5,179 nucleotides of DNA from Candidatus Equinaster intestinalis (lineage in GTDB: Bacteria > Bacillota_A > Clostridia > Oscillospirales > Acutalibacteraceae). Position numbers and translations under genes: made by a program. The notes beneath the pieces are model-generated. The model was given only the letters and a program-made list of their open reading frames with translations. It was not told where the DNA came from and ran no database searches. Positions 1-5,179 of this stretch are shown here, piece after piece; positions within the stretch are counted from its first letter, which is position 1, and every line of letters begins with the position of its first letter. Location of the stretch: contig JAGHTJ010000072.1 of the NCBI GenBank assembly GCA_018065375.1, positions 1 through 5,179 of the forward strand. The letters run 5' to 3'.

Positions 1-1
1 G

Positions 2-7
2 TATAAT
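2..7 (+). promoter_or_regulatory. possible -10 box (TATAAT) upstream of proS
   Basis: A perfect TATAAT hexamer lies 18 nt before the preferred proS ATG. If it is a sigma-A -10 element, transcription would start at about positions 13-15, immediately before the ribosome binding site, giving a very short leader. The -35 region is outside the window, so the call cannot be completed. An alternative is that the T-run at 9-14 is the end of an upstream terminator or attenuator, since clostridial aminoacyl-tRNA synthetase genes are often T-box controlled. No stem is visible in the few bases available. Confidence 0.35.
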
Positions 8-14
8 GTTTTTT

Positions 15-20
15 AGGTGA
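15..20 (+). promoter_or_regulatory. proS ribosome binding site (AGGTGA)
   Basis: AGGTGA ends 5 nt before the ATG at 26, which is good Shine-Dalgarno spacing. This decides the start. The in-frame GTG at 17 lies inside the Shine-Dalgarno element itself and would have no ribosome binding site of its own. Confidence 0.75.
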
Positions 21-25
21 TAAAA

Positions 26-1459
26 ATGGCAAAAGAAAAATTAGTAAAAGAAATAACCTCGATGGACGAGGATTTCGCAAAATGGTATACTGATGTTGTA
101 AGCAAAGCAGAGCTTATGGATTATTCATCGGTAAAGGGCTGTATGATAATTCGCCCCTACGGATATGCGATTTGGGAAAATATGCAGCATATTTTAGACG
201 GTATGTTTAAAGAAACCGGACATGAAAACGTCTATATGCCTATGTTTATTCCCGAGAGCCTGCTCGAAAAGGAGAAGGACCATGTTGAGGGCTTTGCTCC
301 CGAGGTTGCCTGGGTAACCCACGGCGGCAACGAAAAGCTCGAGGAAAGGCTCTGCGTAAGACCTACCTCCGAAACCCTTTTCTGCGACCATTATAAAAAT
401 GTTATTCAGTCTTACAGAGACCTGCCCAAGCTTTATAATCAGTGGTGCAGTGTTGTAAGATGGGAAAAAACCACACGTCCTTTCCTGCGTTCAAGAGAAT
501 TTTTGTGGCAGGAGGGTCATACAATTCATGCAACGGCAGAGGAAGCCAAGGCCGAAACGGTTCGTATGCTTGAAACCTATGCGGAGTTTGCGGAAAAGTA
601 TCTTGCAATACCGGTTGTTAAGGGCGTAAAAACCGAAAAAGAGCGTTTTGCAGGCGCTGAAAACACCTACACCATCGAAGCCCTTATGCATGACGGTAAG
701 GCGCTTCAGAGCGGAACCTCGCATTATTTCGGAGATGGCTTTGCCAAGGCATTCGGCATTCAGTTTACCGATAAGGATAATAAGCTTGCTACTCCGTATC
801 AAACCTCGTGGGGTTGCACTACACGTCTTATAGGCGCGGTTATTATGACACACGGAGACGATAGCGGTCTCGTATTGCCGCCCAGCATTGCGCCCATTCA
901 GCTTGTAGTAATTCCGATTGCCACACATAAAGAGGGCGTAGTCGAAAAGGCAACCGAGGTTTATAATAAGCTTTCAAAGATTTGCAGAGCCAAGATAGAT
1001 TTAAGCGAGCAGTCGCCCGGCTGGAAATTTGCCGAATACGAAATGAAGGGTGTACCGCTTCGTCTTGAAATCGGCCCTCGCGATATAGAAAATAATCAGT
1101 GTGTTGTAGTTCGCAGAGATAACGGTGAGAAGATTACTGTAGGTCTTGATGAGCTTGAAACCAAAATCCTCGAGCTTCTCGATTTGGTGAGAGACGGTCT
1201 TTATAACAAGGCGCTTGCCCGCAGAAATGAAATGACCTATGATGCTCATAATTTAGAGGAAATGAAGGATATTGCCGATAATAAACCCGGATTTATCCGT
1301 GCTATGTGGTGCGGAAGCAGGGAGTGTGAGGATAAGCTCAAAGAGGAGGTAGGAGTAACCTCTCGCTGTATTCCCTTTAAGGAAGAAAAGCTTTCCGAAA
1401 ACTGCGTTTGCTGTGGCAAAAAGGCAAGCAATATGCTGTATTGGGGCAAGGCTTATTAA
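26..1459 (+). CDS. proS: prolyl-tRNA synthetase, short eukaryote/archaeal-type (ProS type 3)
   Basis: This cytoplasmic class II aminoacyl-tRNA synthetase charges tRNA-Pro with proline using ATP. From the ATG at 26 the protein has 477 residues. Seen in the sequence (477-residue numbering): a motif 1 region near 34-58 ([18 protein letters not shown]); a motif 2 region with RPTSET near 112-117 and [12 protein letters not shown] near 155-166; a motif 3 region [20 protein letters not shown] near 260-279; an HGTP anticodon-binding domain from about 290, including [12 protein letters not shown] near 342-353; and a C-terminal domain with Cys429, Cys434, Cys460 and Cys463 (CX4C...CX2C), ending in Tyr477. 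No editing insertion separates motifs 2 and 3, which marks the short form rather than the E. coli-type enzyme. From memory, the Thermus thermophilus enzyme of this class has the same length, an equivalent Cys4 zinc site and a functional C-terminal Tyr. The upstream in-frame GTG at 17 is rejected because it overlaps the Shine-Dalgarno sequence. The gene appears intact and converges on the lipoprotein array. Confidence 0.97.
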   Translation: MAKEKLVKEITSMDEDFAKWYTDVVSKAELMDYSSVKGCMIIRPYGYAIWENMQHILDGMFKETGHENVYMPMFIPESLLEKEKDHVEGFAPEVAWVTHGGNEKLEERLCVRPTSETLFCDHYKNVIQSYRDLPKLYNQWCSVVRWEKTTRPFLRSREFLWQEGHTIHATAEEAKAETVRMLETYAEFAEKYLAIPVVKGVKTEKERFAGAENTYTIEALMHDGKALQSGTSHYFGDGFAKAFGIQFTDKDNKLATPYQTSWGCTTRLIGAVIMTHGDDSGLVLPPSIAPIQLVVIPIATHKEGVVEKATEVYNKLSKICRAKIDLSEQSPGWKFAEYEMKGVPLRLEIGPRDIENNQCVVVRRDNGEKITVGLDELETKILELLDLVRDGLYNKALARRNEMTYDAHNLEEMKDIADNKPGFIRAMWCGSRECEDKLKEEVGVTSRCIPFKEEKLSENCVCCGKKASNMLYWGKAY

Positions 1460-1477
1460 GTCCCGAAAAGAAAAAAT

Positions 1478-1508
1478 AAAGGCTTTGGAGCTATGCTCCA
1501 AAGCCTTT
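1478..1508. terminator. bidirectional rho-independent terminator between convergent genes
   Basis: GGCTTTGGAGC (1481-1491) pairs perfectly with GCTCCAAAGCC (1495-1505) around a TAT loop. The flanking AAA (1478-1480) pairs with TTT (1506-1508), giving a 14 bp stem. On the + strand it is followed by a modest T-tract (TTTT, then AATTA) and lies 18 nt after the proS stop. On the - strand the stem is followed by a long T-rich tract, the complement of 1466-1476, and lies 11 nt beyond the stop of the lipoprotein operon. It therefore fits both convergent units, with the stronger tail for the minus-strand operon. Confidence 0.9.
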
Positions 1509-1519
1509 TAATTATGTGA

Positions 1520-3049
1520 TTAGTCTGCGTAGAGGAAAACCGAATCGGTATCGTATCCGGATTTCATATATTCCTCAAGGCCGGCATCATTAAACTTATA
1601 ATCGTGTGCGTTTATAAGTGCAAATCTCTTGTTTTGCTTTTGAATATAGAGATTGTTGCCGAGCTTCGGAATGTGGTCGTCCGAAATAACCGATTTTCCG
1701 TTTTTGAATATGTGGCCTCCGATTTCAAGGGTTCTGCCGGGTGCGCGGTCAAATACATTGTGCATAATTTCGCAGTTGTAGCAGGTGTTCTGATAACCCC
1801 AGCTCTTTATGTAGGAGGCATCACCGCGGTTGGTGTTAAATCCCTTGTCGCCGTCACGGCACATATTGTAATTGAAAATCATACCTTCGATTTTATCTTC
1901 TTCGGTTGTGCCCTGGTCGAGCCAGTATTCAAGCGGCCACTTAACCCCCTTGAACATACAGTTTGTAACCTGTAAATCCTTAAAGTTTACAATACCATCG
2001 TGGGGACCTTTAAACTGCGGCGAAACGCCCGAATCCCACTGTTGATAGATAAGGCAGTGGTCCCAGATAAATACATCGCAGGAGCCCCAGCAACCGCCGC
2101 CGCCGCCGTAACGTGTACCGCCGGCTTCATCGGCAAAGCCGCCCGACCACCTGCATTCGCAGTAGGTTACCGAAATATCCTTGCAGTCGCCCGGCCAGAA
2201 GGGTCCGGTTCCGTAGAGCAGGGCAAGGTTGTTAAGATGAACGTCCTCAATATATATGTTGCCCTCATCGAAAACAGAGTTTTGAGAGGGGAGGTCTATT
2301 TCATCGAAAACCTCGCCGGGATTGCCACCGTCATAGTAAAGATAAACGCAGAAATCGCGCTTGCCCTCTTTAAGGGTTGTGCCGGCAAATACAAACTGAT
2401 AATTTTCTTTAAGTGCCGACATTTTTGTCTTCTGAACACAGCAGATTTCTTCGCCGTCTTTCTTAAGGAGAACGAAGCCCATATCCTTTTGAATTTGCTT
2501 TTCGTTGGGTGTTCTCTTCCAAACGTTTTCGTATTCGGTCTTTTCCCAGGTGCAGTCTGCCTTACCGTCAATTGATGCACGGATTTGAGGCTTGGGGCCC
2601 TCACCGTAAGCGGCATAGGTTACACCCGATTGAGGAGAAACATATCCGCGGTAAACGCCGCCTCTTTCAAACAAAACGAGGTCGCCCTTTTTGAGTTCTC
2701 TGCAAAGGTTTACCTTTTCGAGGGTAGCCCATGCGTTTTTGGGAGACTTACCGTCATTTTCATCGTTGCCCGAATTGGATACATAATACTTTGTGCCCTC
2801 GCATTCGGTAACATCATCTGTGTTGTAAACGATTTGTTCTTCGAGTCTGCGATCAAGCTCATCGAGCTTTTTGTAATACTCCTCGGTGGCTACGCTCAAA
2901 TTTTCAACCTTTAAAAGGTTTTCGAGCTCGGCGTGGTATTCATCGGTGGTCATAAGATTTTCGGGAACCTTGAAATCCGAGCCTTTGCAAGCCGAAAAGA
3001 TACCGCAAACGAGTACCGCAACGCCAATAATTGCAATCAGTCTTTTCAT
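1520..3049 (-). CDS. lipoprotein with predicted right-handed parallel beta-helix, third gene of paralogous array
   Basis: Function not recognised; best described as a 509-residue surface lipoprotein of the pectate-lyase-like beta-helix type. Residues 1-20 form a type II signal peptide (MKR, hydrophobic core, lipobox FSAC with lipidated Cys21). Residues about 26-80 are charged and probably helical (TTDEYHAELENLL, EEYYKKLDELDRRLEEQI), forming a stalk. Residues 88-156 carry the common entry motif of secreted beta-helix proteins: YYVSNSGND, SPKNAWATLEKVN, GDLVLFERGGVYRG, SGVTYAAYGEG. Residues about 264-445 hold beta-helix-like rungs (VTYC, WDHC, VTNC, YNMC, MHNV) with WPGDC, a Gly5 run at 315-319 followed by CWG, QQWDSGVSPQ (336-345) and LEYWL (373-377). 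Start: ATG with AGGAG 7 nt upstream. It lies 12 nt after the neighbouring paralogue and is the last gene of the operon. Compared with that paralogue it lacks 34 residues of tether after the lipidated Cys, and its C-terminus is shorter and more diverged. Glycan binding or lyase activity is inferred from fold only; no catalytic residues are proven. Confidence 0.88.
   Translation of the reverse strand: MKRLIAIIGVAVLVCGIFSACKGSDFKVPENLMTTDEYHAELENLLKVENLSVATEEYYKKLDELDRRLEEQIVYNTDDVTECEGTKYYVSNSGNDENDGKSPKNAWATLEKVNLCRELKKGDLVLFERGGVYRGYVSPQSGVTYAAYGEGPKPQIRASIDGKADCTWEKTEYENVWKRTPNEKQIQKDMGFVLLKKDGEEICCVQKTKMSALKENYQFVFAGTTLKEGKRDFCVYLYYDGGNPGEVFDEIDLPSQNSVFDEGNIYIEDVHLNNLALLYGTGPFWPGDCKDISVTYCECRWSGGFADEAGGTRYGGGGGCWGSCDVFIWDHCLIYQQWDSGVSPQFKGPHDGIVNFKDLQVTNCMFKGVKWPLEYWLDQGTTEEDKIEGMIFNYNMCRDGDKGFNTNRGDASYIKSWGYQNTCYNCEIMHNVFDRAPGRTLEIGGHIFKNGKSVISDDHIPKLGNNLYIQKQNKRFALINAHDYKFNDAGLEEYMKSGYDTDSVFLYAD
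2015..2254 (-). other. conserved core block of beta-helix lipoprotein (509-residue copy)
   Basis: Residues 266-345, from YIEDVHLNNL through GPFWPGDCK, VTYC, the Gly5 run, WDHC and QQWDSGVSPQ. It matches the neighbour's equivalent block without gaps, whereas the flanking regions need several insertions. The density of invariant Trp, Asp, His, Gln and Gly suggests a ligand-binding or catalytic surface; this is inferred from conservation only. Confidence 0.7.
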
Positions 3050-3054
3050 AAAAA

Positions 3055-3061
3055 TTCTCCT
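3055..3061 (-). promoter_or_regulatory. ribosome binding site of the 509-residue lipoprotein (AGGAGAA)
   Basis: On the minus strand the upstream gene's TAA is followed directly by AGGAGAATTTTT and then ATG. AGGAG sits 7 nt before the start, which is close to ideal. It fills most of the 12 nt gap, leaving no room for a promoter and supporting cotranscription. Confidence 0.85.
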
Positions 3062-4822
3062 TTACTTGTCTTCTTTGGGAGCGAATAGGAAGAGTGAGTT
3101 TTTCTCAAATCCCTGGTCGATAAAGCTCTGTAAATCTTCTTTTTTATACTTTAAGAGCAAATCGTGGGACGAATCTTTATACTCGCAACCCTTATGAACC
3201 GTGGCAAATTTCTTGCCCTGAATCTGAATGTGTATATTGCCCTCCATAGTAGGCATACGCTCTATTGAGAACTTATCCACCGGAGATTTTACATCGGTGC
3301 CGGCTTCCAGCTGCTCAAAACCGCCGATTTCGTAGGTAAGAGCATAGGGGCGGTCAAAAACATTGTGCGAAATTGAGGAATCGTAGCAGGTGCTTTCATA
3401 TCCCCAGGTCATTACGTATGCGCTTTCCATACGTTTGTTGGGATTGAAGCCCTTGCCGCCGTCTCGGCAGATGTTGTAATCAAATTTAAGGTTTTTGATT
3501 ATATCTTCGGTTGTAAGCTTTTGATACAGCCAGTATTCAAGTGTCCATTTGCAACCCTTAAATAAGCAGTTGGTGGTATTAAAATCGTAGAAATGCTTAA
3601 CGGGGTTTGAAGAGCCGTTATACTGCGGTGAAACGCCCGAATCCCATTGCTGAAAGATGTAGCAGTGGTCCCAAAGGAAGCCCTCGCAATTTCCCCATAC
3701 TCCGCCGCCGCCACCATAGGGTGTGCCCTGGCTTCCGTCATCAAATCCGCCCTGCCAGCCGGCAATACAGTAGGTAACCGAAATGTTTTTGCAGTCGCCC
3801 GGCCAGAAAGGTCCTCTGCCGTAGAGAATTTCGAGATTATTGAGATGAACGTCCTCAATATAGAGATTTTTCTCATTGAATACCGAGAGGTTTACTCCGA
3901 TTTCAATATCGGTGAAAACTTCGTTGGGGTCGCCGTCTTCACAGTATAGATAAATGTGATTACCGGCTGTTTTACCGCCATCGGTGTCGCTGTGTGAATT
4001 GTTGTAATTCGGTCCTAAATAACAGAACTTGTAATTTTTATCAAGCTTTGCAAGATAGGAGGAGCGAATTCCGTTTATTTCGGTGCCGTCCGGCTTTACG
4101 AGAACGGCGATGCTCAAATCGAGGGTGAGCTTATCGGCATCGTTGTTGGGGAATTCCCTTAAATCCTTGTTGCCGAAGCGGTGGTCAAGCTTCCAGACAT
4201 TTGGGGTTTCGGTGGGAATCCAGTCCCACTGCGTACCGTCAAACGCACCGAGTATCTGCGGCTTGTAGCCTGTGCCGTAAGCACCGAAGGTAACACCCGA
4301 TGTAACGTGTACTACGCCGCGGAATTTATCACCTCTGCGGAAAGAAACGAGGTCGCCGGGGGTAAGTTTTACCGAATTCAGCTTTTTAATGCTCTGCCAG
4401 GCGGTTTCGGGGGAGGTGCCGCTTGCGGTATCGTCACCCTCTGCCGAAAGATAATAATGCGCGCCCTCGCATTCGGTAATATCATCGGTGTTGTAAACTA
4501 TCTGTTCTTGAAGCTTTAAATCGAGGTTATCGAGTCGCTTTTGGATTTCATCGGTTATATCGCTGAAATTTTCAGCAGATTTTGAAATCGAATCAAGCTC
4601 CTTTTGATATTCCTCTGTAGTGATTAAATTGTCGGGCACCTTAAATTCCGAGCGGTTGCGAATAATCGAGCCGCCGGGGATAAGGTTTACCGTGTTTGTG
4701 TAGCCGCCGGGGACCTGCGCGGCTTTATTTTCGCCGTTTTTTGTTTCTCCGCTATCCTTGCAGGAGCAGAAAAGCAGGGATAAACAAAGAAGCAGGGCTA
4801 CGGCAGAAATAATTCTTTTCAT
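3062..4822 (-). CDS. lipoprotein with predicted right-handed parallel beta-helix, second gene of paralogous array
   Basis: A 586-residue paralogue of the downstream 509-residue gene; function not recognised. Residues 1-20 form a lipoprotein signal peptide (lipobox FCSC, lipidated Cys21). Residues 22-58 are a polar Gly/Asn/Ser/Lys linker absent from the downstream copy. Residues about 60-108 are charged and helical (EEYQKELDSI, DEIQKRLDNLDLKLQEQI). The beta-helix entry motif covers 123-190: YYLSAEGDD, SPETAWQSIKKLN, GDLVSFRRGDKFRG, SGVTFGAYGTG. The core at 319-400 is 61/82 identical to residues 264-345 of the downstream copy without gaps (YIEDVHLNNL, GPFWPGDCK, ISVTYC, Gly5 at 370-374 then VWG, WDHC, QQWDSGVSPQ). 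Later rungs are TTNCLFKG, LEYWL (428-432), CRDGGKGFN, TWGYES, SHNVFDR and EIGG. The C-terminus (ERMPTMEGNIHIQ, VHKGCEY, NSLFLF) closely matches the upstream partial gene. ATG starts 4 nt after the upstream stop. Outer membrane-face anchoring and glycan binding or cleavage are inferred; substrate unknown. Confidence 0.9.
   Translation of the reverse strand: MKRIISAVALLLCLSLLFCSCKDSGETKNGENKAAQVPGGYTNTVNLIPGGSIIRNRSEFKVPDNLITTEEYQKELDSISKSAENFSDITDEIQKRLDNLDLKLQEQIVYNTDDITECEGAHYYLSAEGDDTASGTSPETAWQSIKKLNSVKLTPGDLVSFRRGDKFRGVVHVTSGVTFGAYGTGYKPQILGAFDGTQWDWIPTETPNVWKLDHRFGNKDLREFPNNDADKLTLDLSIAVLVKPDGTEINGIRSSYLAKLDKNYKFCYLGPNYNNSHSDTDGGKTAGNHIYLYCEDGDPNEVFTDIEIGVNLSVFNEKNLYIEDVHLNNLEILYGRGPFWPGDCKNISVTYCIAGWQGGFDDGSQGTPYGGGGGVWGNCEGFLWDHCYIFQQWDSGVSPQYNGSSNPVKHFYDFNTTNCLFKGCKWTLEYWLYQKLTTEDIIKNLKFDYNICRDGGKGFNPNKRMESAYVMTWGYESTCYDSSISHNVFDRPYALTYEIGGFEQLEAGTDVKSPVDKFSIERMPTMEGNIHIQIQGKKFATVHKGCEYKDSSHDLLLKYKKEDLQSFIDQGFEKNSLFLFAPKEDK
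3623..3862 (-). other. conserved core block of beta-helix lipoprotein (586-residue copy)
   Basis: Residues 321-400, the counterpart of the core block in the downstream gene. Invariant elements include YIEDVHLNNL, GPFWPGDCK, ISVTYC, GGGGG followed by WG and Cys, WDHC and QQWDSGVSPQ. Substitutions cluster in the loop between the first Trp-Gly-Gly-Phe and the glycine run. Confidence 0.7.
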
Positions 4823-4826
4823 AGCA

Positions 4827-5179
4827 TTATTTCCTTTCGCCGAAGAGGAAAAGAGAATTTTGCTCGAAGCCTTCTTTTACGAAGCTTTCAATATCTTCTT
4901 TTTCATATTTATATTTAAGGTCATAATCGGCGCAACGGTATTCGCAACCCTTATGCACTCTCGCAAAATCCTTGCCGCGAGACTGGATATGTATATTGCC
5001 CTCCATTTTCGGCATACGCTCAAGGGAAAATTTATCAACCGGGGGTGCGGTATCTGTTCCGGGCTCTATTTGCTCAAAACCGCCTATTTGATAGGTTTTG
5101 CCGTAAGCGCGGTCAAATAAGTTGTGGGAGATAGAGCAACCGAAGCAACTGCTTTCGTAGCCCCAGGTTTCAACATAAG
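4827..5179 (-). CDS. lipoprotein paralogue, 3' end only (beta-helix array, first visible gene)
   Basis: The reading frame is open to the right edge and encodes the last 116 residues, beginning YVETWGYESSC and ending FLFGERK. It is a C-terminal fragment cut by the window, not a short gene starting at the internal ATG at 5015: coding similarity to the neighbour continues upstream of that Met (SISHN, FDR, IGGFEQ, GTD, PVDKFS), and the Met aligns to an internal Met of the neighbour. Hand alignment with residues 469-586 of the downstream gene gives roughly two-thirds identity with only a small length difference at the end. The segment covers the last beta-helix rung (SISHNLFDR), the EGNIHIQ strand, VHKGCEY and a charged C-terminal helix (KYEKEDIESFVKEGF) before NSLFLF. 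The signal peptide and core presumably lie beyond the window. It overlaps the ribosome binding site of the next gene and is 4 nt from its start. Function unknown, as for its paralogues. Confidence 0.9.
   Translation of the reverse strand, partial: YVETWGYESSCFGCSISHNLFDRAYGKTYQIGGFEQIEPGTDTAPPVDKFSLERMPKMEGNIHIQSRGKDFARVHKGCEYRCADYDLKYKYEKEDIESFVKEGFEQNSLFLFGERK
4831..4837 (-). promoter_or_regulatory. ribosome binding site of the 586-residue lipoprotein (AAAGGAA)
   Basis: On the minus strand AAAGGAAATAATGCTATG spans the stop of the upstream gene and the start of this one. The AGGA core is 9 nt before the ATG at 4822 and lies inside the last codons of the upstream gene, so translation of the two genes is probably coupled. 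Confidence 0.7.

Larger units (their letters stand above)
1520..5179 (-). repeat. tandem gene duplication: three paralogous lipoprotein genes in one operon
   Basis: Three homologous genes lie head to tail with gaps of 4 and 12 nt. Nucleotide identity survives in short islands. 2181-2200 equals 3789-3808 (20 nt) and 2235-2254 equals 3843-3862 (20 nt). 2014-2038 matches 3622-3646 with one mismatch in 25. Between the last two units, 3231-3247 equals 4990-5006 (17 nt). Between islands the DNA is diverged, so this is an old duplication kept under selection rather than a recent repeat. No insertion-sequence ends or transposase are visible. Confidence 0.9.

Noticed and set aside
491..928. 145-codon minus-strand reading frame opposite proS
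   Set aside because: It overlaps the highly conserved catalytic core of proS and its translation resembles no family. It is explained by codon bias of the real gene.
1460..1519. Possible small RNA or attachment site in the proS/lipoprotein gap
   Set aside because: The only structure is a compact 14 bp hairpin with A/T tails, fully explained as a bidirectional terminator.
2094..2108. Five CCG units as a possible phase-variable microsatellite
   Set aside because: It encodes a conserved glycine run. The unit is in frame with the codons, and the paralogue keeps the glycines with different codons, so slippage-based switching is unlikely.
2000..2575. 191-codon plus-strand reading frame opposite the 509-residue lipoprotein
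   Set aside because: It lies wholly antisense to a well-supported gene, shows no recognisable motif and has no ribosome binding site. It is a shadow frame, as are the other long opposite-strand frames over the lipoproteins and proS.
4827..5015. A 62-residue standalone gene beginning at the ATG at 5015
   Set aside because: The frame is open to the window edge and the upstream codons align with the neighbouring paralogue, so this Met is internal to a truncated larger gene.
1520..5179. CRISPR-like or mobile-element repeats suggested by recurring short identical segments
   Set aside because: The repeats fall at equivalent codons of homologous genes, are spaced by a gene length and lack inverted ends or spacers. 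They reflect gene duplication.

Overview
The window looks like a bacterial chromosome fragment from a low-to-moderate GC Firmicute, most likely an uncultured gut-type clostridium (Oscillospiraceae/Ruminococcaceae-like). The grounds are a eukaryote/archaeal-type prolyl-tRNA synthetase, strong AGGAG-type ribosome binding sites, lipobox signal peptides and very tight gene packing. The lineage is inferred from gene style only and is not proven.

Layout. Positions 1-25 hold a TATAAT hexamer and the ribosome binding site of proS. Positions 26-1459 (+) encode a complete class II prolyl-tRNA synthetase of the short, insertion-free type, with a C-terminal Cys4 zinc motif and a terminal tyrosine. Positions 1478-1508 form a strong hairpin that serves as a shared terminator between convergent genes. 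The rest of the window (1520-5179) is minus strand and holds a tandem array of three paralogous secreted lipoproteins. In transcription order these are a 3'-terminal fragment of the first gene (4827-5179, running off the right edge), a complete 586-residue gene (3062-4822) and a complete 509-residue gene (1520-3049). The gaps are 4 and 12 nt, so the three are almost certainly one operon whose promoter lies outside the window. No intergenic stretch exceeds 61 bases.

How they work together. proS is housekeeping and is simply the convergent neighbour. Each complete lipoprotein has a type II signal peptide with the lipidated Cys at residue 21, a charged helical stalk, an entry motif typical of pectate-lyase-like right-handed parallel beta-helix proteins, and a beta-helix body. 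The body carries an extremely conserved block (61 of 82 residues identical between the two complete copies, no gaps) rich in Trp, Asp, His, Gly and Cys. They are probably anchored on the outer face of the membrane and bind or cleave a glycan, but no substrate or catalytic mechanism can be assigned from sequence alone. This tandem lipoprotein family is the part of the window most likely to be undescribed.
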